Source: Streptomyces sp. NBC_01210 (lineage in GTDB: Bacteria > Actinomycetota > Actinomycetes > Streptomycetales > Streptomycetaceae). From it: a stretch of DNA of 64,000 nucleotides. The stretch lies in assembly GCF_036010325.1 (NCBI RefSeq), contig NZ_CP108549.1, positions 1,302,001 through 1,366,000 of the forward strand, read 5' to 3'. Shown here one piece after another: positions 18,391 to 27,152 of this stretch. Below the pieces are notes generated by a model. The model had not been told where the DNA came from, did no database searches, and saw only the letters and a list, made by a program, of their open reading frames with translations. A program made the position numbers and the translations under genes. The first letter of the stretch is position 1; every line of letters begins with the position of its first letter.

Positions 18391-18526
18391 ACCGGCAAGG
18401 GGTCCGTCAAGTGCCCCTTACATCGACCCCGAGGACCGAACCTCCGGGGGATACCGACACCCGCACACCCCCTCTACGCTCGCCTCCTGTACGGGAGTTG
18501 GAGCGGCCACGACCCGGGAGGCAGCC

Positions 18527-19339
18527 TTGTCCACACCTGCCACTGCACCCACCCACGACCACGCCGCGGATGTGCCGCTCGCCGCCCGGGCGCGGGCCCT
18601 GACCAAGGCGTACGGCACGGGCGAGACGACCGTGCGCGCCCTGGACGCGGTCAATGTCGACATCGCGCGCGGCCGGTTCACCGCGGTCATGGGCCCGTCA
18701 GGTTCGGGGAAGTCCACGCTGATGCACTGCCTCGCCGGCCTCGACACCGTCTCCGCCGGCCAGGTCTGGCTGGGCGACACGGAGATCACCGGCCTGAAGG
18801 AGCGTGAGCTCACCCGGCTGCGCAGGGACCGGATCGGCTTTATGTTCCAGGCGTTCAATCTGCTGCCCACACTCACCGCCGCTGAGAACATCACGCTCCC
18901 CATGGACATCGCCGGGCGTAAACCCGACCGACAGTGGGTGGATCAGGTCATCGACACGCTCGGGCTGCGGGACCGGCTCAAACACCGGCCGGCCGAGCTC
19001 TCCGGCGGGCAGCAGCAGCGGGTCGCCTGTGCCCGTGCGCTTGCCTCCCGCCCCGAGCTGATCTTCGCCGACGAACCGACCGGCAATCTCGACTCGCGCG
19101 CGGGCGCGGAGGTACTCGCCTTCCTGCGCGAGGCCGTCGACCGGCTGGAGCAGACGGTGGTGATGGTGACGCACGACCCCGGCGCGGCCGCCCATTCGGA
19201 CGTGGTGCTGTTCCTCGCGGACGGACGGATCGTGGATGTCATGCCGGACCCGACCGCCGAGGCCGTGCTGGAGCGCATGCGCCTCTTCTCCGGGGCATCG
19301 CCCCAGACCCCGGGCTCCGACGCCCTGCGCAGGAGCTGA
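18527..19339 (+). CDS. ABC transporter ATP-binding protein (MacB/LolD type)
   Basis: This 270-residue cytoplasmic ATPase energises the membrane protein that follows. It has Walker A GPSGSGKS, the Q-loop in [10 protein letters not shown] (typical of the LolD/MacB branch), signature LSGGQQQRV, Walker [10 protein letters not shown] and H-loop VTHD. The TTG start has GGGAGG upstream and gives [15 protein letters not shown]. The permease begins 7 bases downstream, so the two form one export or membrane-remodelling unit of the FtsX superfamily. Confidence 0.93.
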   Translation: MSTPATAPTHDHAADVPLAARARALTKAYGTGETTVRALDAVNVDIARGRFTAVMGPSGSGKSTLMHCLAGLDTVSAGQVWLGDTEITGLKERELTRLRRDRIGFMFQAFNLLPTLTAAENITLPMDIAGRKPDRQWVDQVIDTLGLRDRLKHRPAELSGGQQQRVACARALASRPELIFADEPTGNLDSRAGAEVLAFLREAVDRLEQTVVMVTHDPGAAAHSDVVLFLADGRIVDVMPDPTAEAVLERMRLFSGASPQTPGSDALRRS

Positions 19340-19346
19340 GGCCACG

Positions 19347-21911
19347 ATGCTGAAGGCGACGCTGCGGAGTTTCTTCGCGCACAAGGGACGGCTGCTGCTG
19401 TCGGCGCTGGCGGTGCTTCTGTCGGTGGCCTTCGTCAGCGGCAGTCTGATCTTCTCGGACACCGTCTCCCGTACCTTCGACCGGCTCTTCGCGTCCACAT
19501 CGGCGGATGTGACCGTCGCGGCGAAGGAGGGCATCGACGAGCGTCTGCCGACCGGAGTGGTACAGACGGTCCCGGCCGGTCTCGCGGACCGTATCGGCTC
19601 GGTCGACGGGGTCAAGGCCACCCACATCGACGCGGCCGTGGAGAACATCACCGTCGTCGACTCCACGAACAAGGCGGTCGGGCCGACGACCGGCGCACCC
19701 ACCATCGCCACCAACTGGTATGTCACCGAACGCAGTCCGGTGAAGCTGACCAGCGGGCGCGAACCGAAGAGGCCTGGCGAGGCGCTGCTCGACAAGGACA
19801 CCGCCGACAAGAAGAACGTGCGCATCGGGGACACACTCACCGTGCTCGCACAGCCCGGCTCGTTCAAGGTCGAGATCGTCGGCATCGCGACCTTCACCAC
19901 CACCAACCCCGGTGCCGCGCTGGTCTTCCTGGACACTCCGACGGCCCAGACCAAGTTGCTGGGCCGGCCCGGCGTGGCCTCCTCGATCTCGGTGGACGCC
20001 GAGGAGGGGGTGAGCGATGCGACGCTCAAGCAGCGGATCGCCGCCGAGCTGGGTGATGCGTACGAGCTCAAGACCGCCGACGAGCAGGCCGAGTCGGCCG
20101 CCGCCCAACTCGGCGGATTCCTCGATGTCATCAAGTGGGTGATGCTCGGCTTCGCCGGTGTCGCGGTCCTCGTCGGCATCTTCCTGATCGTCAACACCTT
20201 CTCCATGCTGATCGCGCAGCGCACCCGTGAGCTGGGTCTGCTGCGGGCACTCGGCGCCGACCGCCGCCAGGTGCGCAGGTCGGTCCTCACCGAGGCGCTG
20301 CTGCTCGGCCTGGTCGGCTCGACGCTCGGGCTGACCGCCGGGATCGGACTCGCGGCCGGGCTGATCGGGCTGATGGGCCTGCTCGGGATGAACCTGAGCG
20401 CCGCCGAGATGGTGGTCGGCGTGGGGACGCCGGCGTCCGCGTACGCGGTCGGCGTGGGTGTCACCTTCGTGGCCGCGTATCTGCCGGCCCGGCGAGCGGC
20501 CCGGGTCTCCCCGATGGCCGCGCTCGCGGATTCCGAAGTCGCCGGTGTGGGGCGGCCGTTGAGGGTCCGTGCGATCGTGGGGACGGTGGTCGCCGCGGCG
20601 GGCGCGGCCGCGCTCGCCGGATGCGCGGTGAGCGAGAAGACCGCCACCGCGTCCTCGCTGCTGGGTCTCGGCGTGGTGCTGACCCTGATCGCCACGGTGG
20701 TGGCGGGGCCGCTGCTGGTACGGCCGGTGATCCGGGTGCTGGGCGGGGCGTTCCCCAAGATCTTCGGATCGGTCGGCCGGATGAGCCAGCGCAACGCGCT
20801 GCGCAATCCGCGGCGCACCGGCGCCACCGCCGCCGCGCTGATGGTGGGCCTGGCGCTGGTGGGCGGGCTCTCGATCGCCAGCGCCTCGATGACCAAGTCC
20901 TTCGACGACCAGATCGACAAGACACTGGGTGCCGACTTCGTCGTACAGAACAGCAACTTCATGCCGTTTCCGCAGGAGATCACGGAAAAGGTGCAGGGCG
21001 TCGAGAGCGCGGGCACAGTCGTTCGGCAGCGTTTCGCGCCGGTCGCGCTGAACCTTCCGGACGGGAAGCGGGTGGAGTCGACGGCTTCGGGCTACGACCC
21101 GCAGCTGGACGAGGCTGCCAGGATCACCTACGCGAGCGGGGACACGGCGGCGGCGCTGGCACCGGACAGCGTCGCCATGGACCGGAAGTACGCGGCGGAC
21201 CACACGGTGCGGATCGGCTCCGTACTGCCGGCCGAGTTCCCCGGCGGGCAGAAGGCCCGGCTGACGGTCGGGGCGCTCACCGACATGGACCAGAGCGGCG
21301 GCCCCGGGATGGAGGGCGGCCTGTTCATGGGCCTCTCCACCGTGGAGAAGTATCTGCCGGGCGGGCAGGACGCCGCGCTGTACGTCAACGCCGCGAGCGG
21401 CAGCGATGTGAAGGAGCTCCGCAAGGGCCTGGAAACGGCGCTCGACCGCTATCCGCAGGTGCAGGTCAGGGATCAGGCCGACTACAAGGAACTGATCCGG
21501 CAGCAGATCGCCGTGATGCTCTATCTGGTGTACGCGCTGCTGGGTCTGGCGATCGTCATCGCGGTGCTGGGTGTGGTCAACACCCTTGCTCTGTCGGTGG
21601 TGGAGCGGACCCGCGAGATCGGACTGCTGCGCGCCATCGGGCTCTCCCGGGTCCAGCTGCGACGCATGATCCGGCTGGAGTCCGTCGTGATCGCGGTCTT
21701 CGGAGCACTGCTCGGGCTGGCGCTGGGCATGGTGTGGGGCGTGGCGGTGCAGCAAGTGCTGGCACTGGAAGGGCTGAAGGCGTTCGCCGTGCCGTGGGGC
21801 ACGATCGTCGCGGTCGTGATCGGCTCGGTGGTGGTCGGGCTCGCGGCAGCGGTACTGCCGGCTCTGCGCGCCTCGCGGATGAATGTGCTGGCCGCCATCG
21901 CGCACGAATAG
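19347..21911 (+). CDS. FtsX-family ABC permease (two FtsX domains)
   Basis: This 854-residue membrane protein begins [23 protein letters not shown], with one membrane segment, then an extracytoplasmic MacB-like domain. It has two FtsX blocks: one near residues 265-390 ([19 protein letters not shown], then [15 protein letters not shown]), and the second at the C-terminus with [21 protein letters not shown]. This duplicated layout is typical of actinobacterial FtsX-like permeases acting with one ATPase dimer. The substrate is unknown; lipoprotein or lipid export or antimicrobial resistance are possible. Confidence 0.93.
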   Translation: MLKATLRSFFAHKGRLLLSALAVLLSVAFVSGSLIFSDTVSRTFDRLFASTSADVTVAAKEGIDERLPTGVVQTVPAGLADRIGSVDGVKATHIDAAVENITVVDSTNKAVGPTTGAPTIATNWYVTERSPVKLTSGREPKRPGEALLDKDTADKKNVRIGDTLTVLAQPGSFKVEIVGIATFTTTNPGAALVFLDTPTAQTKLLGRPGVASSISVDAEEGVSDATLKQRIAAELGDAYELKTADEQAESAAAQLGGFLDVIKWVMLGFAGVAVLVGIFLIVNTFSMLIAQRTRELGLLRALGADRRQVRRSVLTEALLLGLVGSTLGLTAGIGLAAGLIGLMGLLGMNLSAAEMVVGVGTPASAYAVGVGVTFVAAYLPARRAARVSPMAALADSEVAGVGRPLRVRAIVGTVVAAAGAAALAGCAVSEKTATASSLLGLGVVLTLIATVVAGPLLVRPVIRVLGGAFPKIFGSVGRMSQRNALRNPRRTGATAAALMVGLALVGGLSIASASMTKSFDDQIDKTLGADFVVQNSNFMPFPQEITEKVQGVESAGTVVRQRFAPVALNLPDGKRVESTASGYDPQLDEAARITYASGDTAAALAPDSVAMDRKYAADHTVRIGSVLPAEFPGGQKARLTVGALTDMDQSGGPGMEGGLFMGLSTVEKYLPGGQDAALYVNAASGSDVKELRKGLETALDRYPQVQVRDQADYKELIRQQIAVMLYLVYALLGLAIVIAVLGVVNTLALSVVERTREIGLLRAIGLSRVQLRRMIRLESVVIAVFGALLGLALGMVWGVAVQQVLALEGLKAFAVPWGTIVAVVIGSVVVGLAAAVLPALRASRMNVLAAIAHE

Positions 21912-22020
21912 GCAGCTGCGGGAGGGTGACCCGCGGCATCTGACCGGCGGCATCGCGCGGGGTGTCCCGAACGCTGAAAGTCGGTGACAGGCCCACCCCG
22001 GCCGTGCTTGGCTCCGGATC

Positions 22021-22443
22021 ATGACCGACCTGTATATACGCACCGCGGCGGCGGACGAGGCGGAGACCATCCTCGCCTTCTGGAAGGAAGCGGCGGAGGG
22101 CACGAGCATCACGGACGACGTGGACGGGGTCACCAGGCTCATCGAGCGTGACCCGGAGGCGCTGATCCTCGCCGAGTCCGACGGCGTGGTGGTCGGCTCG
22201 GTGATCGCCGGGTACGACGGCTGGCGCTGTTCGCTGTACCGGCTGGCCGTACTGCCCTCCCACCGCCGCCGGGGGATCTCGACGGCACTGCTCGAAGCAG
22301 CCGAGAAGCGATTTCTGGCCGTGGGCGGCAGGCGCGGCGACGCCATGGTGCTGGAGGCGAACGAGCGGGCCCAAGGGGCGTGGGCCGCGGCCGGCTACCA
22401 CCGCGAGGACCACTGGCGCCGCTGGGTGAAGCCGTTCGCGTAG
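22021..22443 (+). CDS. GNAT-family acetyltransferase
   Basis: This 140-residue single GNAT domain starts MTDLYIRTAAADEAETILAFWKEA. The acetyl-CoA motif is YRLAVLPSHRRRGISTALLEAAE (R/Q-x2-G-x-G/A type), and it ends with VLEANERAQGAWAAAGY. Substrate is unknown; it resembles small N-acetyltransferases of the RimI/Spt10 type. It sits alone between the FtsX permease and the CNNM genes. Confidence 0.9.
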   Translation: MTDLYIRTAAADEAETILAFWKEAAEGTSITDDVDGVTRLIERDPEALILAESDGVVVGSVIAGYDGWRCSLYRLAVLPSHRRRGISTALLEAAEKRFLAVGGRRGDAMVLEANERAQGAWAAAGYHREDHWRRWVKPFA

Positions 22444-22486
22444 GCGGCCGCCGCCATACCGACCCACTTTGCCGGTCCTTTACCAT

Positions 22487-22503
22487 GGGTGAACCATTCA
22501 CCC
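22487..22503. promoter_or_regulatory. 17-base inverted repeat upstream of the CNNM genes
   Basis: GGGTGAA (22487-22493) and TTCACCC (22497-22503) form a perfect 7-base inverted repeat around CCA, about 100 bases before the CNNM gene pair. No T-run follows, so an operator is more likely than a terminator. No regulator gene lies next to it, so the binding protein is unknown. A riboswitch in this leader was considered but no known class was recognised. Confidence 0.5.
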
Positions 22504-22604
22504 CCGTACGAAAGGTGTGAGCGTCCGTCCATGGGCGAGCCTCCCAGTAGCCGACATCGCGCATTCCTCCTGCCCCTGCCCGATCATGGGACGGAGGTGA
22601 ACCG

Positions 22605-23942
22605 ATGACCGAAGTGCTCTTGCTCCTCGTGGCGGTACTGCTCTCGGTCGCCTGCGGAGCCTTCGTCGCGGCGGAGTTCTCCCTCACCACGGTCGAACGC
22701 GGCGACCTCGAACGGGCCGCCGAGCGCGGCGAGCGCGGGGCGGCGAGCGCGCTCAAGGCCGTACGCAGCCTCACCTTCCAGCTCTCCGGGGCCCAGCTCG
22801 GCATCACCGTGACCAACCTGGTCGTCGGCATGCTCTCCGAGCCGTCGATCGCCAAGCTGATCCGCGGACCGCTGGAGGCACTCGGCGTCTCCCCCTCCGT
22901 GGCCTCGTCGGCGGCCCTGGTCATCGGTACCGCGCTGTCCACCGTCGTACTGATGGTCGTCGGCGAGCTGGTCCCGAAGAACTGGGCCATCTCGTCGCCG
23001 CTCGCCGTCGCGAAAGTGGTGGCCCCTCCACAGCGAGTCTTCACCGCCGCCTTCAAGCCCTTCATCAGCCATCTCAACAACACCGCCAACCGCATCCTGC
23101 GCCGGCTCGGCATGGAGCCGACCGAAGAGCTGGCCTCCGCCCGCAGCCCGCAGGAACTGGTCGCCCTGGCCCGCCACTCCGCGAAGGAGGGCGCGCTGGA
23201 GGCGGACACCGCGGAGCTGTTCGTACGCACCCTCAAGCTGGCCGAGCTGACCGCCGAGAACGTGATGACCCCCAGGGTCCAGGTCACGGCCCTCGAAGTG
23301 CAGGCCACCGCCGAGGACGTCGCCAACGCCACGCGCGCGACCGGGCTGTCCCGCTTCCCGGTCTACCGGGGCAACCTGGACAGCGTCGTCGGCATAGCGC
23401 ACATCAAGGACGTCCTTGCGGTGCCGGCCGAACGCCGTCCGCGTCACCCGGTCTCCAAGCTGATGCGCGAGCCGCTGCTGGTGCCCGAGACGCTGACGGT
23501 GGACCGGCTGCTGGACCGGCTTTCCGGCAAGAACACGATGGCCGTCGTCATCGACGAGTACGGCGGTACGGCCGGTGTCGTGACGCTGGAGGACATCGTG
23601 GAGGAGGTCGTCGGCGAGGTGCGCGACGAACACGATCCGCACGAGACTCCGGACCTGGTTCCGGCGGGCGAGGACGCTGACGGACGCTCCCTCTGGTCGG
23701 CGGACGGAGCGGCCCGGACCGACCAGCTGGAGCGGATCGGACTCCGGGTGCCGGAAGGACCGTACGAGACGCTCGCCGGTCTGATCGCCACCGAGCTGGG
23801 GCGCATCCCCGCCGAGGGCGACCGCATCGATCTGGAGGGCTGGCGGCTCGACGTCGTCGACGCCTCCGGGCGGCGGGCAGCACGCGTGCTGCTGCACGCG
23901 CCGCTCCCGTCGGCCGACGAGCCCGAGGAGGCCGGACGATGA
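22605..23942 (+). CDS. CNNM/CorC-family membrane protein (DUF21, CBS pair, transporter-associated domain)
   Basis: This 445-residue inner-membrane protein of the hemolysin-C/CorC group is associated with magnesium or cobalt efflux. The N-terminal DUF21 domain (about 1-190) has four hydrophobic stretches and the LTFQLSGAQLGITVTNLVVG motif. A CBS-domain pair (about 205-335) includes RFPVYRGNLDSVVG and VVIDEYGGTAGVVTLEDIVEE. A C-terminal CorC_HlyC domain ends the protein. The GGAGGTG SD is strong. The stop overlaps the next gene, forming a two-gene unit. Confidence 0.93.
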   Translation: MTEVLLLLVAVLLSVACGAFVAAEFSLTTVERGDLERAAERGERGAASALKAVRSLTFQLSGAQLGITVTNLVVGMLSEPSIAKLIRGPLEALGVSPSVASSAALVIGTALSTVVLMVVGELVPKNWAISSPLAVAKVVAPPQRVFTAAFKPFISHLNNTANRILRRLGMEPTEELASARSPQELVALARHSAKEGALEADTAELFVRTLKLAELTAENVMTPRVQVTALEVQATAEDVANATRATGLSRFPVYRGNLDSVVGIAHIKDVLAVPAERRPRHPVSKLMREPLLVPETLTVDRLLDRLSGKNTMAVVIDEYGGTAGVVTLEDIVEEVVGEVRDEHDPHETPDLVPAGEDADGRSLWSADGAARTDQLERIGLRVPEGPYETLAGLIATELGRIPAEGDRIDLEGWRLDVVDASGRRAARVLLHAPLPSADEPEEAGR

Positions 23943-24952
23943 CCGCGATCCAGCTCCTCATCGGCCTGCTGACCCTGGTGGTCAACGCCTTCTTCGTCGG
24001 CGCCGAGTTCGCCCTGATCTCGGTGCGCCGCAGCCAGATCGAGCCGGCGGCGGAGACCGGGGACCGGCGGGCGCGCAGCGTCATCTGGGGCCTGGAGCAT
24101 GTCTCGGCGCTGCTGGCGGCGGCCCAGCTCGGCATCACGCTCTGCACCCTGGTGCTCGGCATCGTCGCCGAGCCCGCCATCGCGAATCTGCTGGAGCCGG
24201 TGTTCAACGCGGTGGGTGTGCCGCACGGCCTGGTCCACCCCATCTCGTTCGTGATCGCGCTGACCGTGGCGACGTATCTGCACATGCTCCTGGGCGAGAT
24301 GGTGCCGAAGAACATCGCACTGGCGGAGCCCACGCGGTCCGCGCTGCTGCTCGGCCCGCCGCTGGTCACGCTGGCCCGGACACTGCGCCCGGTGATCTTC
24401 ACCATCAACGCCTTCGCCAACGGTCTGCTGAAGCTGCTGCGGGTCGAGGCGAAGGGCGAGGTGGCCGCCACCTACTCGGACGCCGAGCTGGCACGGCTGG
24501 TGCGCGACGCCGGCGATGCCGGGCTGCTCGACGACCGCTCGGCCGAACGGCTGCGCGATGCGCTGGAGCTGGGGCGCAGGCCGGTGCGGGACGTCGTGGT
24601 ACCGGTGGAGCGGGTGGTGTACGCCCGGGTCGGGACCACGCCCGAGCAGCTGGAGCGGCTGGCGACGGAGTCCGGGTTCTCCCGTTTCCCTGTGGTGGAC
24701 TCGAACAACCGGATCCTCGGCTATCTCCATGTGAAGGACGCGCTGGACGCGACTCCGCGCGACCAGCCGTTTCCGGTCACGGCGATGCGTCCGATCGCGC
24801 GGGTGCGGGCGACGACGCCGCTCGACGATGTGCTGACCGCGATGCGGCGCAGCCGTACCCACCTGGCGGCCGTCGTGGACGACAACGGCACACCCGTGGG
24901 GCTGGTGACGATGGAGGACGTACTGCGCGAGCTGGTCGGCCGGCCTCGCTAG
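23939..24952 (+). CDS. Second CNNM/CorC-family membrane protein, lacking the C-terminal CorC_HlyC domain
   Basis: This 337-residue paralogue of the preceding gene overlaps it by four bases (ATGA). DUF21 reads VVNAFFVGAEFALISVRRSQIE, then AAQLGITLCTLVLGIVAEPA. The CBS pair follows with RFPVVDSNNRILGYLHVKDAL and VVDDNGTPVGLVTMEDVL. It stops about 10 residues after the second CBS domain, so the flavin-like CorC_HlyC domain of its partner is missing. The pair probably forms a heteromer, a recurrent actinobacterial arrangement. The stop TAG is inside a CTAG shared with the facing gene. Confidence 0.92.
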   Translation: MTAIQLLIGLLTLVVNAFFVGAEFALISVRRSQIEPAAETGDRRARSVIWGLEHVSALLAAAQLGITLCTLVLGIVAEPAIANLLEPVFNAVGVPHGLVHPISFVIALTVATYLHMLLGEMVPKNIALAEPTRSALLLGPPLVTLARTLRPVIFTINAFANGLLKLLRVEAKGEVAATYSDAELARLVRDAGDAGLLDDRSAERLRDALELGRRPVRDVVVPVERVVYARVGTTPEQLERLATESGFSRFPVVDSNNRILGYLHVKDALDATPRDQPFPVTAMRPIARVRATTPLDDVLTAMRRSRTHLAAVVDDNGTPVGLVTMEDVLRELVGRPR

Positions 24953-25200
24953 CGCGCCTCTGTGGCCTTGACGGCCCGCTCCGTGGTCTCGGTGAGACCC
25001 GGGCCGGGTCGTCCTGCTGTGGCGGCGCCGATGGCGGTGAGGACAGCGAGGAGGGTGGCCAGGCCCGCGGTGGCGAGGGCGGCGAGCCAGTCGACGTCGA
25101 AGAGGTTCGTCGCACCGGCCGTCAGAACGGCGACAAGGGACTGGGCGAAGGTGCGGACGGCGCGTTCCGCCGTGGCCTTCCAGAAGTCTGCAGTGAACAT
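24949..25200 (-). CDS. Small holin-like membrane protein
   Basis: This 83-residue protein, MFTADFWKATAERAVRTFAQSLVAVLTAG, has two hydrophobic stretches (about 15-32 and 38-60, the latter reading WLAALATAGLATLLAVLTAIG), matching small phage holin-like proteins of actinobacteria. No phage or endolysin gene adjoins it, so it is a stand-alone chromosomal copy. Function could be secretion or lysis-related but is unproven. Its stop codon shares CTAG with the facing CNNM gene. Confidence 0.7.
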   Translation of the reverse strand: MFTADFWKATAERAVRTFAQSLVAVLTAGATNLFDVDWLAALATAGLATLLAVLTAIGAATAGRPGPGLTETTERAVKATEAR

Positions 25201-25250
25201 GCTCTGGACATACTGCGGAACGCACCGTACCGACAGCCCTCGCGTCAGAT

Positions 25251-26255
25251 CTAGAGCGCGGTCGCGCCCAGCCAGGCGTCCAGAACCGCTCGATCGCCCA
25301 GGACACCGAAGCGCTCGTCGTCCGCGCGGAGGCGCCCGTACACGAGCAGCAGAAGATCGCCCGCCGCCGCCTCGACGCCGACGGCGGCCTCCGCCGCGTT
25401 CTTCGTCCAGCCGAAACCGGCCTGCCCGAAGGTGATCGTCCAGCTGGCGCCGGCGTCCGTGGCCGACAGCCGGACCGAGCCGTCCGCCAGGACACCGACG
25501 GGCCCGGCGAGCCAGGAGAAGTACGGCAGATTCTCCAGGAACTCTTCTATGCCGTCGGCCGCCGTGCCCGCCGGGATGCGGGGTTCGAGACCCAGGGCCA
25601 GTTCGGCGTCGGCGAGATGGACGACAGCCTCGAAGTGCAGTCGGCGCGGGAAGAAGCGCACACGCTGGTCGGCGCCGTGGGACCACATCGGCGTCTCGGG
25701 ATCGACGGTACGCAGGGTGCGCAGCGTGGCCTCGGCGCTGCGGGCCAGCCACTGCGGGTACGCCTTCGGGTCGTCGGGAAGCTCGAGTGGCACATCCCGC
25801 GACCAGACGCGCTCGGCGGCCCGGGTCCGTACGAGATGTTCCATCCAGCGGTGCGTGGTGCCGTGGTGCCTGACGAGGTCGGCGAAGGTCCAGCCGGGAC
25901 AGCTGGGCACGAGCGTGGCGGGGTCCACGTCCCGTACGGTCTCGACGAACCGGCGCGCCAGCTGTTCCACGGCGTCGCAGTACAGCTCGTGCTGATCGTC
26001 GTCGAGGCCGAATCCCTCGGGTATCCGCAGCAGATCCTCCCGCCAGACCCCGTCGGGCTGCCGCGCTGCCGCGCGGCGCAGGAGTGCGGAGAGGGCACGG
26101 CGGTCGGCGGGCGACAGCCGGTCGAGCAGATACCCGGTCGTCTCCAGCCATTTCACCGCGATGTCCGGGTCGAGCACATCCTCGTCGCAGGTGTCGATCG
26201 TGGTCACAACGTCGGCCAGCGCCTCGGCCAGCGCGTTCAGCAGCGCGTCACTCAC
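25251..26255 (-). CDS. Maleylpyruvate-isomerase (MDMPI/DinB-like) family protein with N-terminal extension
   Basis: Residues 90-334 look like an MDMPI protein: LVPSCPGWTFADLVRHHGTTHRWMEHL with the metal His, then SHGADQRVRFFPRRLHFEAVVHLADAEL and a C-terminal domain. Actinobacterial members use mycothiol or have unknown substrates. Residues 1-88, beginning MSDALLNALAEALADVVTTIDTCDED, are an additional helical region not part of the MDMPI core. The fusion is uninterrupted at the DNA level, with a single start at 26255. Confidence 0.85.
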   Translation of the reverse strand: MSDALLNALAEALADVVTTIDTCDEDVLDPDIAVKWLETTGYLLDRLSPADRRALSALLRRAAARQPDGVWREDLLRIPEGFGLDDDQHELYCDAVEQLARRFVETVRDVDPATLVPSCPGWTFADLVRHHGTTHRWMEHLVRTRAAERVWSRDVPLELPDDPKAYPQWLARSAEATLRTLRTVDPETPMWSHGADQRVRFFPRRLHFEAVVHLADAELALGLEPRIPAGTAADGIEEFLENLPYFSWLAGPVGVLADGSVRLSATDAGASWTITFGQAGFGWTKNAAEAAVGVEAAAGDLLLLVYGRLRADDERFGVLGDRAVLDAWLGATAL

Positions 26256-26288
26256 GGGGCTCCCTCCTGGTACGGAACCGGGGGACCT

Positions 26289-26304
26289 TACCGCGCGGTA
26301 GGAT
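26289..26304. promoter_or_regulatory. Divergent promoter with 12-base palindrome and -10 box
   Basis: TACCGCGCGGTA (26289-26300) is a perfect palindrome in the 58-base gap between the MDMPI gene and the SGNH hydrolase. It overlaps TAGGAT (26299-26304), a good -10 box ending 9 bases before the hydrolase ATG. That spacing suggests a leaderless or nearly leaderless transcript, with the palindrome able to block both promoters. Confidence 0.5.
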
Positions 26305-26313
26305 CACTCCGCC

Positions 26314-27093
26314 ATGGAGATGAATGCCAACTACACCAGTTTTGTCGCGGTAGGCGATTCCTTTACCGAGGGCATGTCCGACCTGTTGCCCGACGGCTCG
26401 TACCGTGGCTGGGCGGATCTCCTCGCGGGCCGGCTTGCGGCACGCGGCCCGGGTTTCCGCTACGCGAATCTCGCCGTGCGCGGAAAGCTCATCGGGCAGA
26501 TCGTCGACGAGCAGGTCGACGTGGCGGCCGCGATGCAGGCGGACGTGGTCACGCTGGTCGGCGGGCTCAATGACACGCTGCGGCCCAAGTACGACATGGG
26601 ACAGGTGCACGGGCTCCTGGAGGAGGCTGTGGACAAGCTCGCACCCTCCTGCAAGCAGCTGGTGCTGATGCGCAGCCCCGGCCGCAACGGGCCGGTGATG
26701 GAACGGTTCCGCCCCCGCATGGAGGAGCTGTTCGCGTACGTCGACGAGCTGGCCGCCCGGCACGGTGCGCTGGTGGTGGATCTGTACGGGTCCGACGTGC
26801 TCGGCGATCAGCGGCTGTGGGACGTGGACCGGCTGCACCTGACGGCCGAGGGGCACCGGCGGGTCGCCGAGGCCGTCTGGCAGAAGCTGGGCCTGGAGGC
26901 GGAGGACGACTGGCAGGCTCTGCTGCCGCCCGTGGTGCGGACCGGCTGGGCCTCGCGGCGGGTCGGCGATCTTCGGTTCGCGCGCCAGTACTTGGGGCCG
27001 TGGATCGGGCGACGGCTGACAGGGCGCTCCTCGGGTGACGGCCGGCCCGCGAAGCGGCCCGAGCTGCTGCCGTACGAGCCGCCGCTCTCGTAG
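26314..27093 (+). CDS. SGNH/GDSL hydrolase
   Basis: This 259-residue esterase-like protein has block I GDSFTEG with the nucleophilic Ser (about residue 16). Block III is GGLNDT, giving the oxyanion Asn, and block V is DRLHLT with catalytic Asp and His near residue 175. There is no signal peptide, so it probably acts in the cytoplasm, unlike the secreted Streptomyces lipases of this fold. The C-terminal 40 residues are basic and Pro-rich. Its start lies 9 bases after a TAGGAT box. Confidence 0.92.
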   Translation: MEMNANYTSFVAVGDSFTEGMSDLLPDGSYRGWADLLAGRLAARGPGFRYANLAVRGKLIGQIVDEQVDVAAAMQADVVTLVGGLNDTLRPKYDMGQVHGLLEEAVDKLAPSCKQLVLMRSPGRNGPVMERFRPRMEELFAYVDELAARHGALVVDLYGSDVLGDQRLWDVDRLHLTAEGHRRVAEAVWQKLGLEAEDDWQALLPPVVRTGWASRRVGDLRFARQYLGPWIGRRLTGRSSGDGRPAKRPELLPYEPPLS

Positions 27094-27138
27094 CAACCTA
27101 CAACCGGGGCCGCGGCGCTGGCCTGCAGAAACCGCCAG

Positions 27139-27144
27139 TAGAAT
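27139..27144 (+). promoter_or_regulatory. -10 box of purB (leaderless start)
   Basis: TAGAAT ends 8 bases before the purB GTG, so transcription should start at or next to the start codon. No SD is present upstream of the GTG, consistent with a leaderless message. A matching -35 is not clear. Confidence 0.55.
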
Positions 27145-27152
27145 CTGGTTAC

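Noticed and set aside
19239..22346. A 1035-codon open frame on the minus strand
   Set aside because: It is antisense to the FtsX permease and GNAT genes, is His/Arg/Gln-rich and has no recognisable domain.
22444..22604. A possible Mg-sensing riboswitch before the CNNM genes
   Set aside because: The leader is short and I could not recognise the M-box or ykoK conserved blocks.
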